A stretch of DNA of 35,145 nucleotides, from NCBI GenBank assembly GCA_032718475.1, contig JAUCBJ010008833.1, positions 1 to 35,145 of the forward strand, read 5' to 3'. Both the position numbers and the translations under genes were made by a program. The stretch comes from Nemertoderma westbladi. Lineage: Eukaryota; Xenacoelomorpha; Nemertodermatida; Nemertodermatidae. Positions 1 through 11,300 of the stretch are shown in pieces (the first letter of the stretch is position 1; every line of letters starts with the position of its first letter). Below the pieces are notes generated by a model. The model searched no databases and was not told the DNA's origin. It saw nothing but the letters and a program-made list of their open reading frames with translations.

Positions 1-65
1 GTGCCGTGTATAGCTTTATGAGTGTTCCACTTCGTCCCTCCTTAGCTATATACACGATCTTTTAA

Positions 66-536
66 AACAAAGCACTTGCCGGTTGGCTAGCCGATGTGTG
101 CAGTCGTACCATACGCGCCCATCCCTTAATACTTGGAACCAAACTCGCCAAGTTAGATGAACACAATAAATTCATCCGCTTTGAATGTTTCAGGTGCTTT
201 CTGACTCCGTTCCGTAACGTTGATAGTCAGTTCAAGGACCGCGCTCTGACCAAACTCAGCCTGAGAGACTCAGCGGCGGAGAAGCTAAACAGCGCGGGAT
301 TTGCCCTTTTTCAGGATGTTTGTATACAGAACTTGCACTCATCTGTTATACAAAGACCCCGAATACCCACGGGTTATTCTGTCGTCGAAGTTCAGACAGT
401 GGGTCCGCTTGCGGAGACAGCCGCACCTACCTCAGCTATGCAATTGGAAGACGAACCAATATGCTTAGAAGCTGAAGCGATTCAGCCTACAGCGCCCCGG
501 AGCAGCGATAACGACTACGTCTTAGAGTGGTATTAA
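66..536 (+). pseudogene. Upstream part of an unidentified element-encoded frame, stop-bounded
   Basis: An open frame runs from just after a TAA at 63-65 to a TAA at 534-536. It has no ATG near its beginning, so it is not a complete gene as it stands. The same frame is also open upstream of the first TAA (from base 3) and downstream of the second (to 1526), which suggests one longer protein interrupted twice. The base composition is clearly richer in GC than the AT-rich surroundings, as expected for coding DNA. The product has a small Cys pair (FECFRCF) near its start and an acidic, Pro/Thr-containing end. I do not recognise a family. It could be a decayed copy, or part of a gene that starts outside the window and uses splicing or stop read-through. 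Confidence 0.4.
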
Positions 537-632
537 GGTCCACAATGTCTCACCGCATACGATTATCGACACGCTAACTATGTTTCTCGAAAACGTTGTC
601 GATTATGCGCATGGAGAGACCATTTCACTCCT

Positions 633-1526
633 ATGGACTCAGACGTACCCTGTTCCTATTTCCACGAACAACCAATGATGGAGATATATTGTGCGTATTG
701 CAGACTTAATAACTCTCATATTTTTGCAGTCTGCCCCCAATTTATGACTCAATGCCACCACTGTCAACTTAAAGGACATGCCAGTTATAATTGCCCCTTT
801 AATCACGATTTAGAGAGCGTAGATGAAATGATTACCCTGCGCTACATTCGAGCTTGGAAAGCAAACGCGGATTTACATTGTGAGTCCCGTCATCGATACT
901 ACCCTGGACGCTCTTACGAGGGAGTTTACGCGTTCCATCCTTATTTATTAGCGTCTGTGGAACAAAAAACACGCGTACCGAGTTACGAGCTAATGAAGCG
1001 TGTTGGTGAGTGTATTTCCACTAAATTTGTTAGAAGATACCTTAGGAACGTCAATCCTAACGATACTACTTCATACCATTTGATCAATTATATCCGTCAA
1101 GACCCTGAGTATGGCGACTTATTTATCAACTCGCACCCTGAGTTGCAGGAAGTATCTCGACGGCCCTACCAATATCGAGCCCGAGAACGCAAGCTGGAAA
1201 GAACTATTAAACCAAGGAAGTTTCTTACCACCCACGGTCCGCCTACCGCCATTGCCCAGACAACCCGTCAAGGACCCGTAGGAGCTGCTGTCCTGAGGCG
1301 CGCCCTAAAGGCTGTTAGACCTCGCTCCACGGAAGTTGATATCGATCAACCAGGTACCTCGACCGGCAGATACACCGATCGCAATCCGAAACCTTCTGAT
1401 GCAATTGTATTGCACCCTTCACCCAGGAGTTACAGCCCTCCTAGTAAAGTGGCTCGCCCCAAAGAGAAAAGGACTCTTGCTAGCCTCAAAAAACTGCGTA
1501 AACGCCGTCCGCGTAAGAAAGACTAA
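633..1526 (+). CDS. Twin zinc-knuckle protein with basic C-terminus, probably element-encoded
   Basis: A 297-residue frame starts at an ATG at 633. Residues about 20-34 form CAYC-x5-H-x4-C and residues about 41-54 form CHHC-x4-H-x4-C, the spacing of CCHC zinc knuckles that bind single-stranded nucleic acid in retroelement and viral proteins. The middle is charged and rich in Tyr and Arg. The last 20 or so residues are dominated by Lys and Arg (ending KKLRKRRPRKKD), which suits nucleic-acid binding or nuclear targeting. The frame is also open through 537-632, encoding a further Cys/His cluster (CRLCAWRDH), so the ATG may be internal to a longer protein broken by the TAA at 534-536. It is followed by a purine-rich stretch and an LTR-like segment, so a terminal ORF of an LTR element is my preferred reading. 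No family was recognised. Confidence 0.55.
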   Translation: MDSDVPCSYFHEQPMMEIYCAYCRLNNSHIFAVCPQFMTQCHHCQLKGHASYNCPFNHDLESVDEMITLRYIRAWKANADLHCESRHRYYPGRSYEGVYAFHPYLLASVEQKTRVPSYELMKRVGECISTKFVRRYLRNVNPNDTTSYHLINYIRQDPEYGDLFINSHPELQEVSRRPYQYRARERKLERTIKPRKFLTTHGPPTAIAQTTRQGPVGAAVLRRALKAVRPRSTEVDIDQPGTSTGRYTDRNPKPSDAIVLHPSPRSYSPPSKVARPKEKRTLASLKKLRKRRPRKKD

Positions 1527-1594
1527 CTGTTTAGAGTATTTTTATATTTTAGAAACTGTGATTTGTTATATTTTATAGACTTAAATCCCATTTT

Positions 1595-1604
1595 CTGGGA
1601 GCGG
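1595..1604 (+). other. Candidate polypurine tract before LTR-like segment
   Basis: CTGGGAGCGG lies directly before the TG at 1605 where homology with the opposite segment (to 6282) begins. This is the usual place for a retroelement plus-strand primer. The tract is short and impure, so the call rests on position. Confidence 0.3.
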
Positions 1605-2770
1605 TGTAAAAGCTTTTGCGTCATTAACCGGTTATTTTCCCTTAAAGTACTCTGTAGTTGGTTTACCAGGCATAAAAAGGCCGTGTCCTTGCTGTACTGG
1701 TGTTTTAGAGGACATAAAAGTCATTTCTTCTGTATTTGTACTTTAGAGGACATAATCCGCAATCTCGTGACGCGATAAGCTAGATACTCTTGAAAACAGT
1801 GTCGCTACCATGACGACGGCTAACAGCTGATATTGCCACGTCGACATTTCTTTGTTTCTTTGTTCTCTCGTGGTTCGGTTGACCAATCAGAGCGTTTTTT
1901 GTCTCTGTGTTGGAGGTGGATACAGAAACTCAGTAATTCAGTGTTATGTTTTTGCCCAGAGCCTAAGAACACCGGCTTTTGGCACCTCCGTATATCAGCA
2001 TTCTTTAGCTTTACATTAGTAGGCTTAATTATAGAACGTATATCTGTTATCGAGTTAACGAGTTATCAAACCATAACTAAACATATCATACATAAATTAC
2101 TAATATTACTGCTTTTACTGTCGGTTATTCGTTATATTTGTTGATGAAATATTATATCGGAATACTGATCAATAGTCAGACACCCCACCTTCTTGATATA
2201 CTAAAGGTTAGAGAGACCGGTTACAGATAAACGATTGCGACCTATGTTAAGTGGTTTGAAGTGAATCTAATGCTATTTCATATGCCCGACATAAATTGTA
2301 TGTTGCTCTCTTTATACGTGACCAAATTTAGTGAAGGTCGGCAGATTAGTGTGCCGTATTGTGCAGCATTGTGTATGAGTGTAACTGATAACAAAGCATC
2401 TCCTAAAGAATGCGCCATATACGTGAATCTATAGCCTTTTCGTTGTGTCTAGTTTAAGTCATAACTCTGTTTACATATTTAGAGCGCCACGTCCTAAAGG
2501 AACTGTTAATATTTCCCGAAAGTGAATAATATTTGTCAGAGATTATATATTACGATCAGTCGAATAATACGGTAGGCTTACACCATCAATCATTAAGCTC
2601 CGAACTCAGTCTCCCGGGTATATCCAACGGGTGAATGATTGCGCATAGACTGGCTTCGGCTAATGTAGTGTATCAAATACTCGTCATAAGCTAAAGAATA
2701 TATATCATCTAAAAGACATCCTAATTTGGCAGGTTAAACTGTCAAAGGTCTTAAAAGCGCAAACAACAGT
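1605..2770 (+). repeat. LTR-like segment, left arm of a large inverted repeat
   Basis: This stretch can be aligned by eye, as reverse complement, to 5017-6282. Shared landmarks include TGTAAAAGCTTTTGC at the outer end, TTTAGAGGACATAA, CCAATCAGAGCG, TTAGAGAGACCGGTTACA, AGAGCGCCACGTCCTAAAGG and TCTCCCGGGTATATCCA. Divergence and indels are substantial, so the arms are not from a recent event. Homology starts at a TG just after a purine-rich tract and the segment carries CCAAT boxes and a CTCTTTATA-like TATA sequence, which fits an LTR better than a transposon TIR. The matching CA end is not certain. Confidence 0.5.
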
Positions 2771-2888
2771 TGAATGCCTACTGCTATATTACAGTTACAG
2801 CAAGTCTAGTATTTCAGTATCACCGTTAGCCTAGTAATTAATTACCGATATCGTTACTCTATGTAATGTGATATATATACAATATATT

Positions 2889-3145
2889 AGAATACCGGTA
2901 TACAATTATAGTATATATAAGTATTATTACAGACTAGATTTGTCACAGAATACCGGTATATAATTTCAGCACAAATATATATAAATATATAATAGGCCTA
3001 TCGTGAATACCGGTATACAGCTTACACTTATAATATATATAAGTATAATTAATTATGGACTATAATTAATTACAGAATACCGGTATGATTTCAGCCTAAA
3101 TTTATAGAAATAAATATAATAAGCCTATTGTAAATACCGGTATGT
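2889..3145. repeat. Five GAATACCGGTAT-anchored repeat units
   Basis: The word GAATACCGGTAT (last copy AAATACCGGTAT) recurs at about 2890, 2948, 3005, 3075 and 3132, spaced 57-70 bp. The intervening AT-rich sequence also shares words such as ATTTCAGC and TATATATAA. This is a degenerate tandem repeat. Confidence 0.6.
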
Positions 3146-4100
3146 CAATTATTTTAGAATAATTGAATTTCTGAATTTTAGGGGTTACTTGTTTACTTTG
3201 CTTTACTTGATTACCATTATTTAAGCAGTAGTCCAACTAATATTTAGACCTAATTGATGTATGACAGGCCTACTATTTTATAAATCGGTTTGAGTTGATT
3301 TATAATATATATATATATATACCCGTTTAATGGGTTTTGTCAATATTTGAAATAAATGTTATTATTTCTGGGAAGGAGTCACTACACAGAAGCTGTTTGC
3401 TCTCAGTGAAGTGCTACTTGTTGGACACTAAAAACAAATAATTCCAATTTACCTAAGTTACTTAATACTACAAATTACTTATAATGCGGGGTGAGATTAC
3501 AATCTCTAAATAAACACAAAAATTACACGGACGAATTTTTAGGGTAATTTTACAAGAAGTCTACAAACCAGCCTAACAAAGGGTTAGAATATCTGGTTAT
3601 TGCAACGGACAGGGTACTACGGTATTTGAAAATAACCAAGCAGTAGTAAATATACTGTGTTGTCCAGATAGGAAAAATACCACCGTCTGACGACTTATAG
3701 CCGTATCGCTATAAGTACTACGTTATGTATCACAGAGTGTTCCTACCTAGAAGTTAATTACCGCGGTCTACCAGAACCAACATGCCTATTAACCACTTTA
3801 CAACACAAATATACTGCCTACACACTAATTACCTTCGGAAAGTATTGTACACTAAACCCTAAATTAGGTACAAGTACTTATACAACAAATAATCAGCAGT
3901 TAGAAATACTTGTACAGCTAAAAGAACCACGATATCTGCTGGAGTGACCGGGGCACAAAATCACCAGTCTTTACCTACGCCAAGTAGCCCTGATGTAGTA
4001 CCGGGGTTAATTTAACTATAACGGTATGTACAACAAGCACAATTACTGTAGGAATAAACTTGGGGATATGAATGTTCCGAATAATCGCATAAACTCTGAA

Positions 4101-4680
4101 TAATAAATATTACGCTACGCGTACAGACTACTCAAATAAAATACAGACCAAACTCTGGCAGACTACTATCAAGCCCAAACAAACTACAGTATATGCAGAC
4201 TCCGAAATGGTTAGTTAATATGCGTTCTAACCGAGTAGTACAACTTATTCTTTCAAGGAGATTTACCTCACAGCACTGGAAGCCCCTACATTCCTAACTA
4301 GTAATTTATCGGACATACACTCTACACACACCGCAATCTCTTCAAACTTAACAACAGCCAGACAACAATCCAGCCTACAAATTATCTAAATAATAAATAT
4401 TACGCTACCCGTACAGACTACACATATAAAATACAGACCAAACTCTGGCAGACTACTATCAAGCCTAAACAAACTACAGTATATGCAGACTCCGAAATGG
4501 TTAGTTAGTATGCGTTCTAACCGAGTAGTACGACTTATTCTTTCGAGGGGATTTACCTCACAGCACTGGAAGCCCCTACTTTCCTAACTAGTACTTTATC
4601 GGACATACACTCTACACATACCGCAATCTCTTCAGACTTAACAACAGTCAGACAACAGTCCAACCTACAAATTATCTGTA
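4101..4680. repeat. 290-bp tandem duplication, two copies
   Basis: Units 4101-4390 and 4391-4680 begin with TAATAAATATTACGCTAC and stay aligned across their length with only scattered differences. They share ACTCTGGCAGACTACTATCA and CTCACAGCACTGGAAGCCCC. No coding frame is apparent. Confidence 0.8.
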
Positions 4681-4919
4681 CAATCTGAGCAGGCTTACAC
4701 GTCTTCTGTTCAATATTAACTTTCAAATAAATAAAACTGACAGAAATAGGCCTAAGTAAAATCCCAATAAAAACCAGGCGTCCCCGATTACTTATTAAGA
4801 CCTACCAGTATATAATTATCAAAATCGAATAATACTGCTGTACCTGTACTGCTGTAAGTACCGGTCCGGGTGGTTAGGTAGTTAGGCCTACTGGGTACCG
4901 GTTGACCGGTACTTCAGCT

Positions 4920-5030
4920 TTATTGCCTACTGCAATACAGAAGCAATAACTGTTATTGTTCTTACCAGAACAATATTAAACTGTATTTATTGCCTACACT
5001 GCAATCAGAACTCAATAACTGTTATTGTTC
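4920..5030. repeat. Two copies of a short repeat with palindromic core
   Basis: TATTGCCTAC...TGCAAT...CAATAACTGTTATTGTTC occurs at 4920-4959 and 4988-5030. Each copy contains the palindrome AATAACTGTTATT. The second copy overlaps the inner end of the right LTR-like arm. Confidence 0.6.
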
Positions 5031-6282
5031 GCGCTTTCAGACCTTTAGCAGTTTAACCTGCCAAATTTAGATGTCTTCTAGATTATAAATCGACTTTAGC
5101 CTATGACGAGTATTTGATACACTACATTAGCCGAAGCCAGTCTATGCGCGACCATTCACCCGCTGGATATACCCGGGAGACTGGATTCGGAAGCTTTGAC
5201 CTTATTGCGGTGTAGGCCTACTGTATTATTCGACTGATTGTTAATATATAATTTCTGACCAATATTATTCACTTTCGGGAAATATCAACAGTTCCTTTAG
5301 GACGTGGCGCTCTAAATATGTAAACAGAGTTATGACTTACACTAGACACAACGGGATGGCTATTGGTTCACGTATAAAGCGCATTCTTTAGGATATGCTT
5401 TGTTATCAGTCACAATCATGCACACTACCGCACAATGCTGCACACCGATCTGCCAACCTTCACTAATTTTAGACACATATAAAGAGAACAGAAATCAACT
5501 CATGTAGTGCCTATGAAATAGCATTAGATTCACTCCAAAACCACTTTAATGTAAGTCGCAATTGTTATATGTAACCGGTCTCTCTAACCTTCAGTATATC
5601 AAGAAGATTGGGGTTTACGATTATTTATCGGTATTATCCAAATATAACAAGATTCCATCAACTGATATAATTAATAAACGAATAAACCATAAATAGCAGT
5701 GAAATAATGCGGTGAAAGCATAATGCATAATGTACTGAGTTGGTTTGATTAGGTGAGTTGTTTGATAACAGTTATACGTTTCGATGACCAAAGCCTACTA
5801 ATGTTTGGCTAAAGCCTGAAACACAGAAATTCCAAAGCCGGTCTTCTGGCTGTGGACTAAATACACACACTGATCCCTGCGGGCTGTTGTAGGTATCTTT
5901 CAACACAAAGAGAAATAGCTCTCATTGGCTGAGTTCCAGATTCTGTAGGTTCCACGAATGTCTAAATGCCGAACTATTCGGGTTTTTGCAGCCCTTATTC
6001 AACACAAGGCGAAATCGCTCTGATTGGTTGATCATTGTTCTGATTGGTTGATCGAACAGAACAAAGAGGCTATACGCGTACAGCAAATCGGCTGGTAGAT
6101 TGCGTCATTTGAGTTAGGTAGTTTAGAGTATTTGAGCGCATTGTGGGAAAACTGGCTTTTTATGTCCGCTAAAGCACACATGCAGACACAGCGGATAAAA
6201 TCGCTAGTTATGTCCTCTAAAACACCTTACACAGTACATTGCGGAGAAAAAGGGCCAGTTATATCCCGCAAAAGCTTTTACA
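5017..6282 (-). repeat. LTR-like segment in reverse, right arm of the inverted repeat
   Basis: This is the reverse-complement partner of 1605-2770. Read on the minus strand it starts TGTAAAAGCTTTTGC at 6282. It includes three CCAAT-type words (two CCAATCAGA and one CCAATGAGAG) where the left arm has one, so this arm has gained internal duplications. The outer end carries three variants of TTATGTCCTCTAAAAC-like sequence at about 6157, 6207 and 6259. No internal coding region accompanies it, so it behaves like a solo or truncated terminal repeat. Confidence 0.5.
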
Positions 6283-6332
6283 ATATCCATTAACCCTATT
6301 AGTACCGGGCTATAAAATGATGTACAAATACC

Positions 6333-6354
6333 GGGGGGGGGGGGGGGGGGGGGG
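6333..6354. repeat. G homopolymer run
   Basis: About 22 consecutive G residues just inside the left end of the piggyBac-like element. The counterpart at the right end (about 7796-7823) is also G- and C-rich. Exact length from sequencing should be treated with caution. Confidence 0.8.
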
Positions 6355-6779
6355 TCATATTGACCCCTCCCTCTAAAATCTACAAATATTAACGAAAACG
6401 TCTGATTTTTTTTTGTTTGTACATAGGTATCACTAGTCTGGATCCGAGGGAAAAAAAAATTTTTCGAAAAAATGTACTGGGGTGGTAATATTGCAGGCAC
6501 AAAATTTGAAAGTTACATTTTTCGGCTAATTGTTGCTCAATACAGGTTTTCTGGGGCTCAAAATACATTGGAAAATATTTAAAAATGATATGATTACTAT
6601 AAATGGCTGTTTAGTCCTCTCTGCGTAGAAAAAAAATGAAAAAAACAAGTAACCAGCACTTTTCAGTTACAACACAAAATTTTTAAATCACTTATACGAT
6701 GCTATAAATTCACATTTTCAGGTTTTCGAGGGCGCTGATTCTAATGGAATACATTTCAAATAAGCCAGATCATTGCTAC

Positions 6780-7490
6780 TTGTATTTTTCGGCGTAATTT
6801 GGCAAATTTTGGTGCTAGCACCAAATTTCGTACCCATCACCAAAAAGTACAAGTTTGCGATGTCCAGTGCTGTTTTTATTGATTCTATCGGATTCAGGAC
6901 CCTCATAAACCCGTATAACGCAAGAAACAAGGTGATACTATCTACTGATCAATTTGCATATTTTCCAAAATTTGGTGCTGGCACAACAATTTTCACCCAC
7001 CGGCGAAAAATGCAAGTTTGAGAAATCTTATGAAATTTTTACTGATTCCATTGAATTCAGAACCATCACAAACCCGTATAACGCAAGAAACAAGGTGACA
7101 CAATCAATTGATATATTTGATGGTTTTCAAAATTTGGTGCTAGCACCACATTTTGCACCCACATCCGAAAAATACAAGTTTGAGATGTCTAGTTCGATAA
7201 TTATATTTTCCATTGAATTCAGAACAGCCATAAACCTCTAAAACGCAAGAAATAAATTGTCACAAGCAGTTTTATCTATTGAATGAATTTTCAAAATTTC
7301 GTGCTAGCACCAAAATTTGCACACAGCACCGAAAAATACAAGTTTGATACGCTTGGTGCAACTCGTATATATTTCATCGAATCCAGAACCCCAAAAAACC
7401 CCAATAGCGTAAAAAACAAGTTTCAAACAATCAATTTTCAAAATTGACTTATTTCAAAATTTGGTGCTGGCACCAAAATTTGGCACCCAC
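6780..7490. repeat. 163-bp diverged satellite with GGTGCTAGCACC palindrome
   Basis: The core AATTTGGTGCTAGCACCAAA (variants GGTGCTGGCA, CGTGCTAGCACC) occurs at about 6811, 6974, 7136, 7300 and 7463, a period of 162-164 bp. Between cores the units share CAAGTTTG, GAATTCAGAACC and AACGCAAGAAACAAG. Units are too diverged to be a fresh array, but the palindromic core is well kept. Short frames at 6773-7021 and 6954-7241 follow the repeat and are not genes. Confidence 0.85.
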
Positions 7491-7840
7491 CGAAAAAAAC
7501 AAGTTTGAAATTTCTAAATAAATTTATATGAATTCCATCCAATTTCTAACACCAAAAAACCGGTGTAAATCAAAAATAGAGATGTTACAATTCATATTTA
7601 TTGAAATGTAATTTTCAAAAAACGTCTCAAAAAAAGTGCCAAAAGTAGGGTTAAAAAATGGTGCTATAACTCGAAAAGTACCAAATATTTTTGAAAACGG
7701 TTTTCACTACTAGGAAGACAATAGATTTTTAGGAAAAGTCATAAAATTTCAGATTCCCAACTGCGTTTTTTTCAGAATTATAATAAAAAAACCACGGGGG
7801 GGGGTCATATTGACCCCCCCCCCGGGTTTAATAGGGTTAA

Positions 7841-7920
7841 GGAGGCAGGTTGAAATTGATGTTTTTACCCTAAACAACTTAACTAACTAATTAACTGATA
7901 TTATCTTAGCTTCTCGAAGG
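7841..7920. repeat. Dispersed repeat, left piece interrupted by the Gypsy element
   Basis: GGCAGGTTGAAATTGATGTTT and ATTATCTTAGCTTCTCGAAGG match the repeat at 21755-21830. The sequence resumes after the Gypsy element at 12970 (AAGGCCAC...), so these 80 bp and 12970-13070 were once contiguous. Confidence 0.8.
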
Positions 7921-8116
7921 TGATGTAGATTTGTATTGTCACATTATTAGGTATAGAAAGTAGGCCATGGCCACTTCTAGATATGATGTCAGATATACTA
8001 CAGTACTGATATTCAGTAAATATATGTGGACAGCTTGACAGTCTGTAGCCTATTATCATGGTTGTTCTTACAATACCGATACCGGTATTATAGTTGTATA
8101 CACTTGGTCTACAACA
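7921..8116 (+). repeat. 5' LTR of the Gypsy element
   Basis: 196 bp, starting TGATGTAGATT and ending CTACAACA, with TG...CA termini. I see no base difference from the 3' LTR. It should hold the element promoter, but no strong TATA box stands out beyond TTATAGTTGTATA near its end. Confidence 0.95.
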
Positions 8117-8354
8117 AATTGGCGCAGTGTGTAGGATGGTTGACTACTGCTTCGACCTTGCCTATGGTTCATCCTGTGTATTTTGTCTACAACTACCGGT
8201 ATACAACGTATTTATATAATACGAACCATTGGCAACCGGCTGACCGGTACCGGTACCTAACGCTGTAACCGGCTGACCGGTAACCTACCTACATAATAAC
8301 TATAACTTCTGCATTTCAACTTTCAAAGGTGAATAGTGCTTTTGATTGTATAAT
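8117..8354 (+). other. Gypsy leader with likely primer-binding site
   Basis: Immediately after the LTR is AATTGGCGCAGTGTGTAGGA. TGGCGCAGTGTGTAGG from 8120 is the expected location and form of a tRNA primer-binding site (TGG pairs with the tRNA CCA end). I do not assign the tRNA. The rest of the leader is rich in ACCGGTA words. Confidence 0.6.
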
Positions 8355-11300
8355 ATGGCTGCAGCACACCAACAGGTAAACCAAAATGTTACCCGATTGT
8401 TTCTGCCTTATGATGGCAATGCGAATAATTTTCGCACCTTTCTTGACACCGCTAAAACGGCGTTGGACCTGGCAATTCCGGAAATTCAGCGAAACAATGG
8501 CGAATCCGATCAAGAATATCAGGTACGTCTAGATAATCGAGAGATAAAAATGTCAAAATTCTTCCTTGTAAATTGTGGAATTCAAGTAGCTAAGAAGGCT
8601 AATCAGCTTACGTTACCGGTAGAACCTACAACTGTAAAGTTTAGTGAATTGGAACGGTTACTCCGCCGGTATATAGAACCTGTGCGAAATATTCCCAGGG
8701 AGCGTGCTATTTTTTTCCGGTTGAAACAAACTTCTTCCGAATCGGTTCAGGATTTTGTAGCCCGAATTAGTGAATCGGCTGCACGTTGTGAGTTTCATGC
8801 TGACGATTGTGAAACGAATATGAAAGCAGTTTTTCTGGATGGCATAGTGAATACAGATGCACGTGATGTCATATTGGCATCTGGTCAGAAAACTTACTTA
8901 GAAATGCAGGATATAGTCTTTAATTTTGAGCTAAATGCTGTACAGAGTAAAATGAATAAGCTCACATTTGGCAAGACTAAACCAAAGAGTGGTTCCTGTT
9001 CATTTCGGCCAGGTAGGCCTAAATCGACACCTAATAAGGATGTTAAATCTGGTAATAGCTCAGATAAAGAGTGTTTTCGCTGTGGTAGAAATGGTCATAC
9101 ACCATATACATGCCGATATAAGGATGCTGTGTGTCATAATTGCAACCATAAAGGACATATTTCTCCGGTTTGTAAAAAGCCCAAAAAAGGCTCACAGCAA
9201 GGCAATGGGAAAATTAATACAGTAGAAGCTGGTGCTGATGATAATTCATTAGAGGTTAATTCATTATTTTTTGGTGTTGTAAATTGTACGCAAACAATTT
9301 CTAAACCGCCGCCATTAATGGTTAAAGTTGATATATATGGCAAATTCATTGAGTTTCAGCTAGATGAAGGAGCTGATTTTGCTGTAATGAATGAGGATTA
9401 CTTTCGTTCTCAATTCCCAAATCATGAAGTTAAAAATGCTTCCAAATATGTGCTTACTGGCTTCTTTAATGGTACAAGTCGTGCTAGTGGTCTTGTGTCT
9501 GTTAAGATGAAAGTAAATGGACATTCATTTATAGGTGAATTATTACTTCTAAAGGAACCAATTTATCCTTTATTTGGCAGAAATCTTGTATTTGCTGCAA
9601 ATGTTGGTGTTGATGCCTTGTTAGATGCTAGGCAAACCCAGTTAAATACTGGTAATTGTTATGTTCGTAAAGTGAGCGAAAGCCTTGCCTGTGTCAATAC
9701 CAATCATGAGCAAATTACTGCAAAGATAGCATTGTATAGTGATGTGTTTGAAGGAACTGGGCTCATTAAAATGCAACCAGTTGATCTTGGCTTTGAGGAA
9801 AGTTTTTGCAGTATTCGACACAAAGTTCGAAGTGTTCCTATATCATTGCGTGAAAAAACTGTAGAAGTTTTAGAACAGGAAGTACGTGATGGTAAATATA
9901 TCAAAGTGTCTGAGTCTAATTGTGCTTCTCCTGTAGTGATTGTACCTAAACCAGATGGTAATGTGCGAGTCTGTGGCGATTACTCAATGTCAATTAATGC
10001 TCAAATGAAGAATGTAATTGTACCCATTCCCACATTTGATGATGTTGTGAACAATTTGCCACCTAAAATTTGTTATATATCTAAATTAGATTTGAAGTCA
10101 GCATATCACCAAATTCCTATTTCTGAAAATTCCCAGAAAAAGTTGACTATTATTACACCAATTGGGTTGTTACAACCAACACGTCTGCCATACGGTGTGA
10201 AACCCGGTACTGCGATTTGTCAGGTAACTGTGCAGAATTTATTTGGAGATATTCCTGGTGTACAACCAATTATTGATGATATTCTTATTACTTCGGCAAC
10301 CATTGACGAACATCTTCGTTCTTTAGAGCTTGTATTTCAGAGATGTCGTGAAAGAAAGGTTGTGTTGCAGGCTAATAAATGTGAATTTCTGAAGAGTAGT
10401 GTTTCATTTTTTGGCCATGAAGTATCTATAGAGGGCATTCGTCCAGACAAGCGGAGAGTTGAGGCTCTCTTGGCTCTGCAACCACCGATTTCTAATGTAA
10501 AAAACTTGAAAAAGTTTGTCCAGAGTTTACTGGGTCAATTTAATTACTTGAGGCGATTTGTTCCTAATTTTGCTTCAATTTGTCAACCTCTGTATACATT
10601 GCTTAAAGATGACAGTGAACATAACTGGTCTTCTGAACAAGATGAAGCTTTAAATAAGCTGAAAGAAGCGATTGCTAAGCAAACATTGTTAAATTATTTC
10701 GATCCAACCGCTACTACTGTAGTGACTTCTGATGGTGGTCCTGGAGGTGTGGGTGCTGTTCTTAGTCAAAGAAGACCTGGTTCTGATGAAGAAATTATAG
10801 CCTTTGCTTCTGCAACTATACCCAAAGCACAAATTTATATGCATCAACAGGATCGAGAAGCCTATGCAATTCATTTTGCTTGTTCGTATTTTTCTGACTA
10901 TCTTCTCGGCAGAAAGTTTATTTTAAAGGTTGACAACAGAGCACTTGAGTATATTCTTAAGTCAGACAGAAAGCTACCTGCTGTGACACTATCCAAACTT
11001 CATCGCTGGAGAATCGATTTGTTGCAGTACAATTTCACAACAGAGCGTGTTACCAGTGAAAGTAACGAGGCTGATATTTTCAGTCGGAGTCCTTTAGAGA
11101 GGGACGTCACAGAAGAACTTGTCCCAGTTCGTGCAATTGAGATTAGAGCAGCTCAGATTTTAAATGATGTACCGATTAATAGACAAGACTTGGAACAAGA
11201 GACACAAGAAGATGTCGAATTGTCTAGTGTTATAAAACAAGTGTTAGATGGTGTCAATGTTACAAACAAAATATACCGTACAATGAGTGACCAACTAAGT

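Larger units (their letters stand above)
2771..5016. other. AT-rich DNA between the inverted arms; no gene seen
   Basis: No convincing reading frame occurs here. The stretch holds a series of GAATACCGGTAT units, a short TA run near 3303-3320, a 290-bp tandem duplication, and many ACCGGT and TAGGCCT words, each listed separately where it has structure. Confidence 0.6.
6290..7840. mobile_element. piggyBac-like non-autonomous element with TTAA duplications
   Basis: The element proper (6294-7836, 1543 bp) is flanked on both sides by TTAA. It begins CCCTATTAG and ends in TTTAATAGGG, so both ends read TTAACCCTATTA inward, the arrangement of piggyBac elements. Just inside each end is a GGGGTCATATTGACCCC quasi-palindrome beside a long G or C run. 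No transposase frame is present, so it would depend on an enzyme supplied elsewhere. The interior is a diverged satellite. The element inserted between the right LTR-like arm and a dispersed repeat that begins GGAGGCAGGTTG. Confidence 0.8.

Noticed and set aside
1833-2144. 103-codon frame inside the left LTR-like arm
   Set aside because: The matching stretch of the right arm shows indels not in multiples of three, so no frame is preserved.
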